NCBI GenBank assembly: GCA_963575645.1
Contig: OY754470.1
Location: 31,974,501-32,038,500, forward strand
Direction: 5' to 3'
Length of the DNA: 64,000 bases
Source: Xanthostigma xanthostigma
Lineage: Eukaryota > Arthropoda > Insecta > Raphidioptera > Raphidiidae
Part shown: one piece after another, positions 43,511 to 54,699 of the stretch
How the letters are laid out: each line of letters starts with the position of its first letter
Numbering within the stretch: the stretch's first letter is position 1
The notes under the pieces: generated by a model
What the model saw: the letters and a program-made list of their open reading frames with translations, nothing else
What the model was told of the DNA's origin: nothing
The model's database searches: none
Made by a program: the position numbers and the translations under genes

Positions 43511-44698
43511 AAAATGTGGATCATGTACCAAAATGAGAATAAGGAGCAACTAGTGAAAAAAAGTTACTTTAGACATGTTTTTAACACACAATATAATTTG
43601 GGATTTGGAACTCCACGCACAGATGTATGTTCTACATGTCTGCAGTTGACAGAAAAGATTAAAAGCTGCAACGATGAAAATATTAAAACTAACCTAATGA
43701 CAGAGAAGAGAGTACACAAAATGAGAGCTCAAGCATATTTTAGCCTTCTAAGAAAAGCAGAGGATGGCGTGGCAATTTTTTCATTCGACTGTCAAAAAAA
43801 TCAGGTGCTGCCCAAAGTTCCAGATCAGCAAGCGTACTACTCTAGACAGTTTTATATATATAATTTTACTGTTGTTAGAGGCACTTCGAAAACTAAACTA
43901 AACAGTTCCACAGTTACAAGTTTTTGTTGGACCGAAAATGAGTACAGCAAGGGATCAAATGAGATTGCCTCCTGCATTCACCACATCTTGAATACGTCTG
44001 ACTTTACCGATATTCAGACTATTAGACTGATGTGTGATGGATGCGGGGGACAAAATAAAAATACAACCCTTATCACAATGTGTTGCAACTGGCTCTCTAA
44101 GCAAAACCAAATAACGAACATTGAAGTTATTTTTCCAGTGAGAGGACATTCATTTATACCTCCGGACAGAGTGTTTGGTCACATAGAACGAGATATTCGT
44201 AAAAAAGAGATCATTTTAGAGCCAGACGAATATATAAATATTTTCTCGAGGTATGCAACTGTGCTTAAGGTAGGAGAAGACGTTAAAATTAATAACTGGA
44301 AGGAAGAAACAAGTAAATTTATAAAGTCGCCGGGTCAGAGGCACTTTGCTTTTTCTAAAATGAAAAGAATGATACTTAATAAGAATTCAAAGGGGGTAGT
44401 AATAGTCCGGGGAGAAAGAAACTATAGATCTGATCTAGGGATGGGAAAATCCATTACAAAAAAAGGTAAAAGCATCCCTAATATGGATCCATCCATAATT
44501 ACCAAGAAGAATTCAGTAGGCGAAAATAAAAAAAATGATGTCAATAATCTACTTATTTCACATTATGGAGAGGAGTGGAAAAGTGACCCTAGATTACAGT
44601 TTTATAAATTTGTGCTGGAAGAAGGATGTCAAGACGAAGATACTGAGAACACGTTAATATGCGAAGCAGAGGAAGAAGAGTGTAGCTTAACAGTTTAA
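43466..44698 (+). CDS. Transposase-like protein (D-D-E/RNase H-like candidate), N-terminus encoded by satellite
   Basis: This is an uninterrupted 410-codon frame ending in TAA. It is open upstream only to a TAA at 43,439-43,441, and I took the first ATG, which has a good context (A at -3, G at +4). Residues 1-14 (MVNMQFAFSYERMI) are satellite read in frame; unique sequence begins at about residue 15. Visible motifs are C55/C58 (CxxC after GTPRTD), D108 in FSFDCQKN, a tyrosine-rich YYSRQFYIYNF segment (124-134), D191 in CDGCGGQNKN, and GHSF plus PPDRVFGHIE (227-241). D108, D191 and E241 (or D234) could form a D-D-E triad. The C-terminus is lysine-rich, then acidic. From memory it resembles uncharacterised invertebrate proteins carrying the domain I believe is called DUF7869. 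In those, the part matching residues 15-58 lies well inside the protein, so this copy probably lacks its original N-terminus. No intron, signal peptide or membrane segment is visible. It may be a mobile-element gene, a 5'-truncated copy, or a captured host gene. Confidence 0.72.
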   Translation: MVNMQFAFSYERMIKKMWIMYQNENKEQLVKKSYFRHVFNTQYNLGFGTPRTDVCSTCLQLTEKIKSCNDENIKTNLMTEKRVHKMRAQAYFSLLRKAEDGVAIFSFDCQKNQVLPKVPDQQAYYSRQFYIYNFTVVRGTSKTKLNSSTVTSFCWTENEYSKGSNEIASCIHHILNTSDFTDIQTIRLMCDGCGGQNKNTTLITMCCNWLSKQNQITNIEVIFPVRGHSFIPPDRVFGHIERDIRKKEIILEPDEYINIFSRYATVLKVGEDVKINNWKEETSKFIKSPGQRHFAFSKMKRMILNKNSKGVVIVRGERNYRSDLGMGKSITKKGKSIPNMDPSIITKKNSVGENKKNDVNNLLISHYGEEWKSDPRLQFYKFVLEEGCQDEDTENTLICEAEEEECSLTV

Positions 44699-44717
44699 TT
44701 TTTGCGATTATTTAATC

Positions 44718-44817
44718 CAGTTACCTAGTTATATAGTTTTCATAATGTTATGTGAACAATGTTTTATTTAAACTTTATATGATTGGAAAAAACGTTTTCG
44801 TTTATGTTAGGTAACTG
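44718..44817. repeat. 10-bp perfect inverted repeat in the 3' region
   Basis: CAGTTACCTA at 44,718-44,727 is the exact reverse complement of TAGGTAACTG at 44,808-44,817, with 80 bp between them. It could be a stem in the 3' untranslated region or a remnant of element termini. Chance is also possible at this length. Confidence 0.4.
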
Positions 44818-44854
44818 AGTCTGACCTACTAATAATGTTTGTTAGTAAAGACGA

Positions 44855-44860
44855 AATAAA
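44855..44860 (+). terminator. AATAAA polyadenylation signal, candidate 1
   Basis: A canonical AATAAA lies about 157 bp after the stop codon, followed by T-rich sequence. Its position suits a short 3' untranslated region ending before the satellite. Confidence 0.5.
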
Positions 44861-45027
44861 AATGTGTTTACCTGAATTAAAAGCGTTATTTCATTTCCAA
44901 AGTGAACAATCTCCACCAAAAAATTTCATATCGTACAATATCCATATCTTTTTTGAAAATATTTTTGAAAAGGAATTCTTTTTTTTCTAGAAATCCATAA
45001 AATATCTATAGCTAATGACAATATCTC

Positions 45028-45033
45028 AATAAA
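45028..45033 (+). terminator. AATAAA polyadenylation signal, candidate 2
   Basis: A second AATAAA lies about 330 bp after the stop codon and about 60 bp before the right arm. It could serve as a distal site, or be chance in AT-rich DNA. Confidence 0.3.
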
Positions 45034-47138
45034 ATATTCAAATTTTAAAAAGAATACATTACATTCAATATAGAGGTTTTTTTTGTTTGCTAGAAATTCA
45101 GGTTTGGATCTTTCTCTCATAAGAAAATGCAAACTGCATATTAACCATTATTTAAACGCAGACAAGCAGTTTTTACATGCTTTACGACAATTAGGTGCAA
45201 ATGAGTCTTTATAGGCAAAATTGCTTTATTTCATGAGGGTAAGTCTATTTAGACTATAACATTCAGGTTTGGATCATTCTCTCATAAGAAAATGCAAACT
45301 GCATATTTACTATCATTTTCACGCAGACAAACAGTTTTTACATGCTTCACGACAATTGCGTGCAAATGAGTCCTTATAGGCAAAATTGCTTTATTTCATG
45401 AAGGTAAGTCTATTTACACTATAACATTCAGGTTTGGATCATTCTCTCATAAGAAAATGCAAACTGCATATTTACTATCATTTTCACGCAGACAAGCAGT
45501 TTTCACATGTTTTACGACAATTAGGTGGAAATAAGTCCTTAAAGGCAAAATTGTTTTATTTCACAAAGGTAAGTCTACTTTCACTATAAAATTCAGGTTT
45601 GGATCATTCTCTCATAAGAAAATGCAAACTGCATATTAACCATTATTTTAACGTAGACAAGCAGTTTTTACATGCTTCACGACAATTGCGTGCAAATGAG
45701 TCCTTATAGGCAAAATTCTTTATTTTACAAAGGTTAGTCTATTTACACTATAACATTCAGGTTTGGATCATTCTCTCATAAGAAAATGCAAACTGCATAT
45801 TAACTATTATTTTAACGCATACAAGCAGTTTTTACATGTTTTATGACAATTAGGGGCAAATGAGTCCTTATAGGCAAAATTGCTTTATTTCATGAAGGTA
45901 AGTCTATTTACACTATAACATTCAGGTTTGGATCATTCTCTCATAAGAAAATGCAAACTGCATTTTAACCATTATTTTAACGCAGACAAGCAGTTTTTAC
46001 ATGCTTTATGACAATTAGGTATAATTGAGTCTTTATAGGCAAAATTGCTTTATTTCATGAGGGTAAGTCTATTTACACTATAACATTCAGGTTTGGATCA
46101 TTCTCTCATAAGAAAATGCAAACAGCATATTTACTATCATTTTCACGCAGACAAGCAGTTTTTACATGTTTTACAACAATTAGGTGCAAATAAGTCCTTA
46201 AAGGCAAAATTGTTTTATTTCACAAAGGTAAGTCTACTTTCACTATAAAAATCAGGTTTGGATCATTCTCTCATAAGAAAATGCGAACTGCATATTAACC
46301 ATTTTTTAACGCAGACAAGCAGTTTTTACATGCTTCACGACAATTGCGTGCTAATGAGTCCTTATAGGCAAAATTCTTTATTTTACAAAGGTAAGTCTAT
46401 TTACACTATACCATTCAGGTTTGGATCTTTCTCTCATAAGAAAATGCAAACTGCATATTAACCATTATTTTAACGCAGACAAGCAGTTTTTACATGCTTC
46501 ACGACAATTGCGTGCAAATGAGTCCTTATAGGCAAAATTGCGTTATTTTAAAAAGTTAAGTCTATTTTCACTATAACATTCAGGTTTGTATCATTCTCTC
46601 ATAAGAAAATGCAAACTGCATATTAACCATTATTTTAACGCATACAAGCAGTTTTTACATGCTTTATGACAATTAGGGGCAAATGAGTCCTTAGGGGCAA
46701 AATTGCTTTATTTCATTAAGGTAAGTCTATTTACACTATAACATTCAGGTTTGAATCTCTCTCACATAAAAAAATGCAAACTGCATATTAACCGTTATTT
46801 AAACGCTGACAAGCAGTTTTTACATGTTTTACGACAATTGCGTGCAAATGAGTCCTTATAGGCAAAAAAGCTTTATTTCATGAGGGTAACTCTATTTACA
46901 CTATAACATTCAGGTTTGGATCATTCTCTCATAAGAAAATGCAAACTGCATATTTACTATCATTTTCACGCAGACAAGCAGTTTTCACATGTTTTACGAC
47001 AATTAGGTAGAAGTAAGTCTTTAAAGGCAAAATTGTTTAATTTCACAAAGGTAAGTCTACTTTCACTATAACATTCAGGTTTGGATCATTCTCTCATAAG
47101 AAAATGCAAACTGCATATTAACCATTATTTTAACGCAG

Positions 47139-47215
47139 ACAAGCAGTTTTTACATGCTTCACGACAATTGCGTGCAAATGAGTCCTTATGGGCAAAATTG
47201 CTTTATTTTACAAAG
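47139..47215 (+). other. Representative splice-site-like interval in a right-arm monomer (77 nt)
   Basis: TTTTAACGCAG ends at 47,138 (acceptor-like, with ATTAAC upstream as a possible branch point), and AAAG/GTAAGT spans 47,212-47,221 (donor-like). The next acceptor-like TTTTCACGCAG ends at 47,303, giving an 88-nt intron-like interval. Most right-arm monomers repeat this arrangement on the + strand; left-arm monomers have it on the - strand. The interval has stop codons, so it is not a coding exon in any obvious way. There is no expression evidence here. Confidence 0.3.
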
Positions 47216-49429
47216 GTAAGTCTATTTACACTATAACATTCAGGTTTGGATCATTCTCTCATAAGAAAATGCAAACTGCATATTTACTATCATTTTCACG
47301 CAGACAAGCAGTTTTTACTTTTTACATGCTTCACGACAATTGCGTGCAAATAAGTCCTTATAGGCAAAATTGCTTTATTTTACAAAGGTAAGTCTATTTA
47401 CACTATAACATTCAGGTTTGGATCATTCTCTCATAAGATAATGCAAACTGCATATTAACCATTATTTTAACGCTGACAAGCAGTTTTTACATGCTTTACG
47501 ACAATTAGGTTCAAATGGGTCCTTATAGGCAAAAGTGCTTTATTTCATGAGGGTAAGTCTATTTACACTATAACATTCAGGTTTGGATCATTCTCTCATA
47601 AGAAAATGCAAACTGCATATTTACTATCATTTTCACGCAGACAAGCAGTTTTCACATGTTTTACGACAATTGGGTGGAAATAAATCCTTAAAGGCAAAAT
47701 TGTTTTATTCCACAAAGGTAAGTCTACTTTCACTATAACATTCGGGTTTGGATCATTCTCTTATAAAAAAATGCAAACTGCATATTAACCATTATTTTAA
47801 CGCTGACAAGCAGTTTTTACATGCTTTATGACAATTAGGGGCAAATGAGTCCTTATAGGCCAAATTGCTTTATTTCATGAAGGTAAGTCTATTTACACTA
47901 TAACATTCATTTTTGGATCATTCTCTCATAAGAAAATGCAAACTGCATATTAACCATTATTTTAACACAGACAAGCAGTTTTTACATGCTTTACGACAAT
48001 TGCGTGCAAATGAGTCTTTATAGGCAAAATTGCTTTATTTTACAAAGGTAAGTCTATTTACACTATAACATTCAGGTTTGGATCATTCTCTCATAAGAAA
48101 ATGCAAACTGCATATTTTTTATCATTTTCACGCAGAAAAGCAGTTTTTACATGCTTCACGACAATTGCGTGCAAATGAGTCCTTATAGGCAAAATTGCTT
48201 TATTTTACAAAGGTAAGTCTATTTACATTTTACACTATAACATTAAGGTTTGGATCATTCTCTCATAAGAAAATGCAAACTGCATATTAACCATTATTTT
48301 AACGCATACAAGCAGTTTTTACATGCTTTATGACAATTAGGTGCAAATGAGTCCTTATATGCAAAATTGCTTTATTTTACAAAGGTAAGTTTACTTACAC
48401 TATAACCTTCAGGTTTGGATCATTCTCTCATAAGAAAATGCAAACTGAATATTGACTATCATTTTCACGCAGACAAGCAGTTTTTACATGGTTTACGACA
48501 ATTAGGTGCAAATAAGTCCTTAAAGGCAAAATTGTTTTATTTCACAAAGGTAAGTCTGCTTTCACTATACTATTCAGGTTTGGATCATTCTCTCATAAGA
48601 AAATGCAAACTGCATATTAACCATTATTTTAACGCAGACAAGCAGTTTTTACATGCTTGACGACAATTGCGTGCAAATGAGTCCTTATAGGCAAAATTCT
48701 TTATTTTACAAAGGTAAGTCTATTTACACTATAACATTCAGGTTTGGATCATTCTCTCATAAGAAAATGCAAACTGCATATTAACCATTATTTTAACGCA
48801 TACAAGCAGTTTTTACATGCTTTATGACAATTAGGGGCAAATGAGTCCTTATAGGCAAAATTGCTTTATTTCATGAAGGTTAGTCTATTTACACTATAAC
48901 ATTCAGGTTTGGATCATTCTCTCATAAGAAAATGCAAACTGCATATTTACTATCATTTTCACGCAGACAAGCAGTTTTTACATGCTTCACGACAATTGCG
49001 TGCAAATGAGTCCTTATAGGCAAAATTGCTTTATTTTACAAAGGTTGGTCTATTTACACTATAACATTCAGGTTTGGATCATTCTCTCATAAGAAAATGC
49101 AAACTGCATATTAACCATTATTTTAACGCAGACAAGCAGTTTTTACATGCTTTATGACAATTAGGTGCAAATGAGTCCTTATAAGCAAAATTGCTTTATT
49201 TCATGAGGGTAAGTCTATTTACACTATAATATTCAGGTTTGGATCATTCTCTCATAAGAAAATGCAAACTGCATATTAACCATTATTTTAACGCATACAA
49301 GCAGTTTTTACATGCTTTATGACAATTAGGGGAAAATGGGTCCTTATAGGCAAAATTGCTTTATTTCATGAAGGTAAGTCTATTTACACTATAACATTCA
49401 GGTTTGGATCTTTCTCTCATAAGAAAATG

Positions 49430-52400
49430 CAAACTGCATATTAACCATTATTTAAACGCAGACAAGCAGTTTTTACATGCTTTACGACAATTAGGTGCAA
49501 ATGAGTCTTTATAGGCAAAATTGCTTTATTTCATGAGGGTAAGTCTATTTACACTATAACATTCAGGTTTGGATCATTCTATCATAAGAAAATGCAAACT
49601 GCATATTTACTATTATTTTCACGCAGTCAAGCAGTTTTTACATGCTTTATGACAATTAGGTGCAAATGAGTCCTTATAGGCAAAATTGCTTTATTTCATA
49701 AGGGTAAATCTATTTACACAATAACATTTAGGTTTGGATCATTCTCTCATAAGAAAATGCAAACTGAATATTAACTATCATTTTCACGCAGACAAGCAGT
49801 TTTTACATGGTTTACGACAATTAGGTGCAAATAAGTGCTTAAAGGCCAAATTGTTTTATTTCACAAAGGTAAGTCTACTTTCACTATAACATTCAGGTTT
49901 GGATCATTCTCTCATAAGAAAATGCAAACTGCATATTAACCATTATTTTAACGCTGACAAGCAGTTTTTACATGCTTTACGACAATTAGGTGCAAATGAG
50001 TCCTTATAGGCAAAATTGCTTTATTTTACAAAGGTAAGTTTAACTAAACTATAACATTCAGGTTTGGATCATTCTCTCATAAGAAAATGCAAACTGCATA
50101 TTAACTATTATTTTAACGCATACAAGCAGTTTTTACAAGCTATATGACAATTAGGTGCAAATGAGTCCTTATAGGCAAAATTGCTTTATTTCATGAGGGT
50201 TAGTCTATTTACACTATAACATTCAGGTTTGGATCATTCTCTCATAAGAAAATGCAAACTGCATATTTACTATCATTTTCACGCAGACAAGCAGTTTTCA
50301 CATGCTTTACGACAATTGCGTGCAAATGAGTCCTTATAGGCAAAATTGCTTTATTTTACAAAGGTTGGTCTATTTACACTATAACATTCAGGTTTGGATC
50401 ATTCTCTCATAAGAAAATGCAAACTGCATATTAACCATTATTTTAACGCAGACAAGCAGTTTTTACATGCTTTATGACAATTAGGTGCAAATGAGTCCTT
50501 ATAAGCAAAATTGCTTTATTTCATGAGGGTAAGTCTATTTACACTATAATATTCAGGTTTGGATCATTCTCTCATAAGAAAATGCAAACTGCATATTAAC
50601 CATTATTTTAACGCATACAAGCAGTTTTTACATGCTTTATGACAATTAGGGGAAAATGGGTCCTTATAGGCAAAATTGCTTATTTCATGAAGGTAAGTCT
50701 ATTTACACTATAACATTCAGGTTTGGATCTTTCTCTCATAAGAAAATGCAAACTGCATATTAACCATTATTTAAACGCAGACAAGCAGTTTTTACATGCT
50801 TCACGACAATTTCGTGCAAATGAGTCCTTATAGGCAAAATTGCTTTATTTTACAAAGGTTGGTCTATTTACACTATAACATTCAGGTTTGGATCATTCTC
50901 TCATAAGAAAATGCAAACTGCATATTAACCATTATTTTAACGCATACAAGCAGTTTTTACATGCTTTATGACAATTAGGGGCAAATGAGTCCTTATAGGC
51001 AAAATTGCTTTATTTTATGAAGGTAAGTCTATTTACACTATAACATTCAGGTTTGGATCATTCTCTCATAAAAAAATGCAAACTGCATATTAACAATTAT
51101 TTGAAAGCTGACAAGCAGTTTTTACATGCTTTATGACAATTAGGTGCAAATGAGTCCTTATAAGCAAAATTGCTTTATTTCATGAGGGTAAGTCTATTTA
51201 CACTATAACATTTAGGTTTGGATCATTCTCTCATAAGAAAATGCAATCTGCATATTAACCATTATTTAAACGCAGACAAGCAGTTTTTACATGCTTTACG
51301 ACAATTAGGTGCAAATGAGTCTTTATAGGCAAAATTGCTTTATTTCATGAGGGTAAGTCTATTTACACTATAACATCCAGGTTTGGATCATTCTATCATA
51401 AGAAAATGCAAACTGCATATTTACTATCATTTTCACGCAGTCAAGCAGTTTTTACATGCTTTATGACAATTAGGTGCAAATGAGTCCTTATAGGCAAAAT
51501 TGCTTTATTTCATAAGGGTAAATCTATTTACACTATAACATTTAGGTTTGGATCATTCACTCATAAGAAAATGCAAACTGAATATTAACTATCATTTTCA
51601 CGCAGACAAGCAGTTTTTACATGGTTTACGACAATTAGGTGCAAATAAGTGCTTAAAGGCCAAATTGTTTTATTTCACAAAGGTAAGTCTACTTTCACTA
51701 TAACATTCAGGTTTGGATCATTCTCTCATAAGAAAATGCAAACTGCATATTAACCATTATTTTAACGCTGACAAGCAGTTTTTACATGCTTTACGACAAT
51801 TAGGTGCAAATGAGTCCTTATAGGCAAAATTGCTTTATTTTACAAAGGTAAGTTTAACTAAACTATAACATTCAGGTTTGGATCATTCTCTCATAAGAAA
51901 ATGCAAACTGCATATTAACTATTATTTTAACGCATACAAGCAGTTTTTACAAGCTATATGACAATTAGGTGCAAATGAGTCCTTATAGGCAAAATTGCTT
52001 TATTTCATGAGGGTTAGTCTATTTACACTATAACATTCAGGTTTGGATCATTCTCTCATAAGAAAATGCAAACTGCATATTTACTATCATTTTCACGCAG
52101 ACAAGCAGTTTTTACATGCTTCACGACAATTGCGTGCAAATGAGTCCTTATAGGCAAAATTGCTTTATTTTACAAAGGTTGGTCTATTTACACTATAACA
52201 TTCAGGTTTGGATCATTCTCTCATAAGAAAATGCAAACTGCATATTAACCATTATTTTAACGCAGACAAGCAGTTTTTACATGCTTTATGACAATTAGGT
52301 GCAAATGAGTCCTTATAAGCAAAATTGCTTTATTTCATGAGGGTAAGTCTATTTACACTATAATATTCAGGTTTGGATCATTCTCTCATAAGAAAATGCA

Positions 52401-53880
52401 AACTGCATATTAACCATTATTTTAACGCATACAAGCAGTTTTTACATGCTTTATGACAATTAGGGGAAAATGGGTCCTTATAGGCAAAATTGCTTATTTC
52501 ATGAAGGTAAGTCTATTTACACTATAACATTCAGGTTTGGATCTTTCTCTCATAAGAAAATGCAAACTGCATATTAACCATTATTTAAACGCAGACAAGC
52601 AGTTTTTACATGCTTCACGACAATTTCGTGCAAATGAGTCCTTATAGGCAAAATTGCTTTATTTTACAAAGGTTGGTCTATTTACACTATAACATTCAGG
52701 TTTGGATCATTCTCTCATAAGAAAATGCAAACTGCATATTAACCATTATTTTAACGCATACAAGCAGTTTTTACATGCTTTATGACAATTAGGGGCAAAT
52801 GAGTCCTTATAGGCAAAATTGCTTTATTTTATGAAGGTAAGTCTATTTACACTATAACATTCAGGTTTGGGTCATTCTCTCATAAAAAAATGCAAACTGC
52901 ATATTAACAATTATTTGAAAGCTGACAAGCAGTTTTTACATGCTTTATGACAATTAGGTGCAAATGAGTCCTTATAAGCAAAATTGCTTTATTTCATGAG
53001 GGTAAGTCTATTTACACTATAACATTTAGGTTTGGATCATTCTCTCATAAGAAAATGCAATCTGCATATTAACCATTATTTAAACGCAGACAAGCAGTTT
53101 TTACATGCTTTACGACAATTAGGTGCAAATGAGTCTTTATAGGCAAAATTGCTTTATTTCATGAGGGTAAGTCTATTTACACTATAACATCCAGGTTTGG
53201 ATCATTCTATCATAAGAAAATGCAAACTGCATATTTACTATCATTTTCACGCAGTCAAGCAGTTTTTACATGCTTTATGACAATTAGGTGCAAATGAGTC
53301 CTTATAGGCAAAATTGCTTTATTTCATAAGGGTAAATCTATTTACACTATAACATTTAGGTTTGGATCATTCACTCATAAGAAAATGCAAACTGAATATT
53401 AACTATCATTTTCACGCAGACAAGCAGTTTTTACATGGTTTACGACAATTAGGTGCAAATAAGTGCTTAAAGGCAAAATTGTTTTATTTCACAAAGGCAA
53501 GTCTACTTTCACTATAACATTCAGGTTTGGATCATTCTCTCATAAGAAAATGCAAACTGCATATTAACCATTATTTTAACGCTGACAAGCAGTTTTTACA
53601 TGCTTTACGACAATTAGGTGCAAATGAGTCCTTATAGGCAAAATTGCTTTATTTTACAAAGGTAAGTTTAACTAAACTATAACATTCAGGTTTGGATCAT
53701 TCTCTCATAAGAAAATGCAAACTGCATATTAACTATTATTTTAACGCATACAAGCAGTTTTTACAAGCTATATGACAATTAGGTGCAAATGAGTCCTTAT
53801 AGGCAAAATTGCTTTATTTCATGAGGGTTAGTCTATTTACACTATAACATTCAGGTTTGGATCATTCTCTCATAAGAAAA
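49430..53880 (-). repeat. 1,814-bp higher-order repeat (11 monomers), about two and a half copies
   Basis: Distinctive variants recur every 1,814 bp. TCTATCATAAG occurs at 49,578, 51,392 and 53,206. AAGCTATATGAC occurs at 50,137, 51,951 and 53,765. GGAAAATGGGTCC occurs at 50,651 and 52,465, with an older relative at 49,331. A one-base deletion in GCTTATTTC is shared by the units near 50,680 and 52,490. Copies are nearly identical, with a few substitutions such as 51,070 A against 52,871 G in the GG(A/G)TCATTC segment, to within a few bases. Boundaries are approximate. Confidence 0.88.
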
Positions 53881-54699
53881 TGCAAACTGCATATTAACCA
53901 TTATTTTAACGGATACAAGCAGTCTTTACATGCTTTATGACAATTAGGTGCAAGTGAGTCCTTATAGGCAAAATTGCTTTATTTCATAAGGGTAAGTCTA
54001 TTTACACTATAACATCCAGGTTTGGATCATTCTATCATAAGAAAATGCAAACTGCATATTTACTATCATTTTCACGCAGTCAAGCAGTTTTTACATGCTT
54101 TATGACAATTAGGTGCAAATGAGTCCTTATAGGCAAAATTGCATTATTTCATGAGGGTAAGTCTATTTACACTATAACATTCAGGTTTGGATCATTCTCT
54201 CATAAGAAAATGCAAACTGAATATTAACCATTATTTTAACGCAGACAAGCAGTTTTTACATGCTTCACGACAATTGCGTGCAAATGAGTCCTTAGAGGCA
54301 AAATTGCTTTATTTTACAAAGGTAAGTCTATTTACACTATAACATTCAGTTTTGGATCATTCTCTCATAAGAAAATGCAATCTGCATATTAGCTATTATT
54401 TTAACGCATACAAGCAGTTTTTACATGCTTTATGACAATTAGGGGCAAATGAGTCCTTATAGGCAAAATTGCTTTATTTCATGAAGGTAAGTCTATTTAC
54501 ACTATAACATTCAGGTTTGGATCATTCTCTCATAAAAAAATGCAAACTGCATATTAACAATTATTTGAAAGCTGACAAGCAGTTTTTACATGCTTTATGA
54601 CAATTAGGTGCAAATGAGTCCTTATAAGCAAAATTGCATTATTTCATGAGGGTAAGTCTATTTACACTATAACATTCAGGTTTGGATCATTCTCTCATA

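Larger units (their letters stand above)
43511..45095 (+). mobile_element. Unique core between inverted satellite arms (candidate foldback-like element centre)
   Basis: This is the only non-satellite DNA in the window. It carries all but the first ~15 codons of the transposase-like gene plus about 400 bp of 3' sequence. The left junction follows GAATGATCAAA. The right junction begins at ATTCAGGTTTGGATC, the reverse complement of GATCCAAACCTGAAT. So both sides are entered within about 8 bp of the same monomer position, in mirror orientation. I see no short terminal inverted repeats and no target-site duplication at the ends of the core, which argues against a simple cut-and-paste insertion of the core alone. 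Drosophila FB elements have long inverted arms built of tandem repeats and may hold a coding segment between them; that is the closest known architecture. Assignment to a superfamily is not possible from this sequence alone. Confidence 0.5.
44699..45095 (+). other. 3' flanking region of the transposase-like gene
   Basis: This AT-rich, non-coding stretch lies between the stop codon and the right satellite arm. It contains T-rich runs, a 10-bp inverted repeat (44,718-44,727 against 44,808-44,817) and two AATAAA hexamers. The only reading frame of note runs antisense (44,926-45,132), crosses the satellite junction and has no recognisable features. Confidence 0.7.

Noticed and set aside
43955-44149. 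64-codon antisense frame inside the transposase-like gene
   Set aside because: It is a shadow of the 410-codon gene, which has clear motifs on the + strand.
43500-45110. Simple insertion of the gene into a continuous satellite array
   Set aside because: The flanking satellite is inverted on one side, and no short terminal repeats or target-site duplication are seen at the core ends, so insertion alone does not explain the layout.
44926-45132. 68-codon antisense frame across the right junction
   Set aside because: It is composed of AT-rich 3' flank plus the edge of the satellite, with low-complexity composition and no motif.
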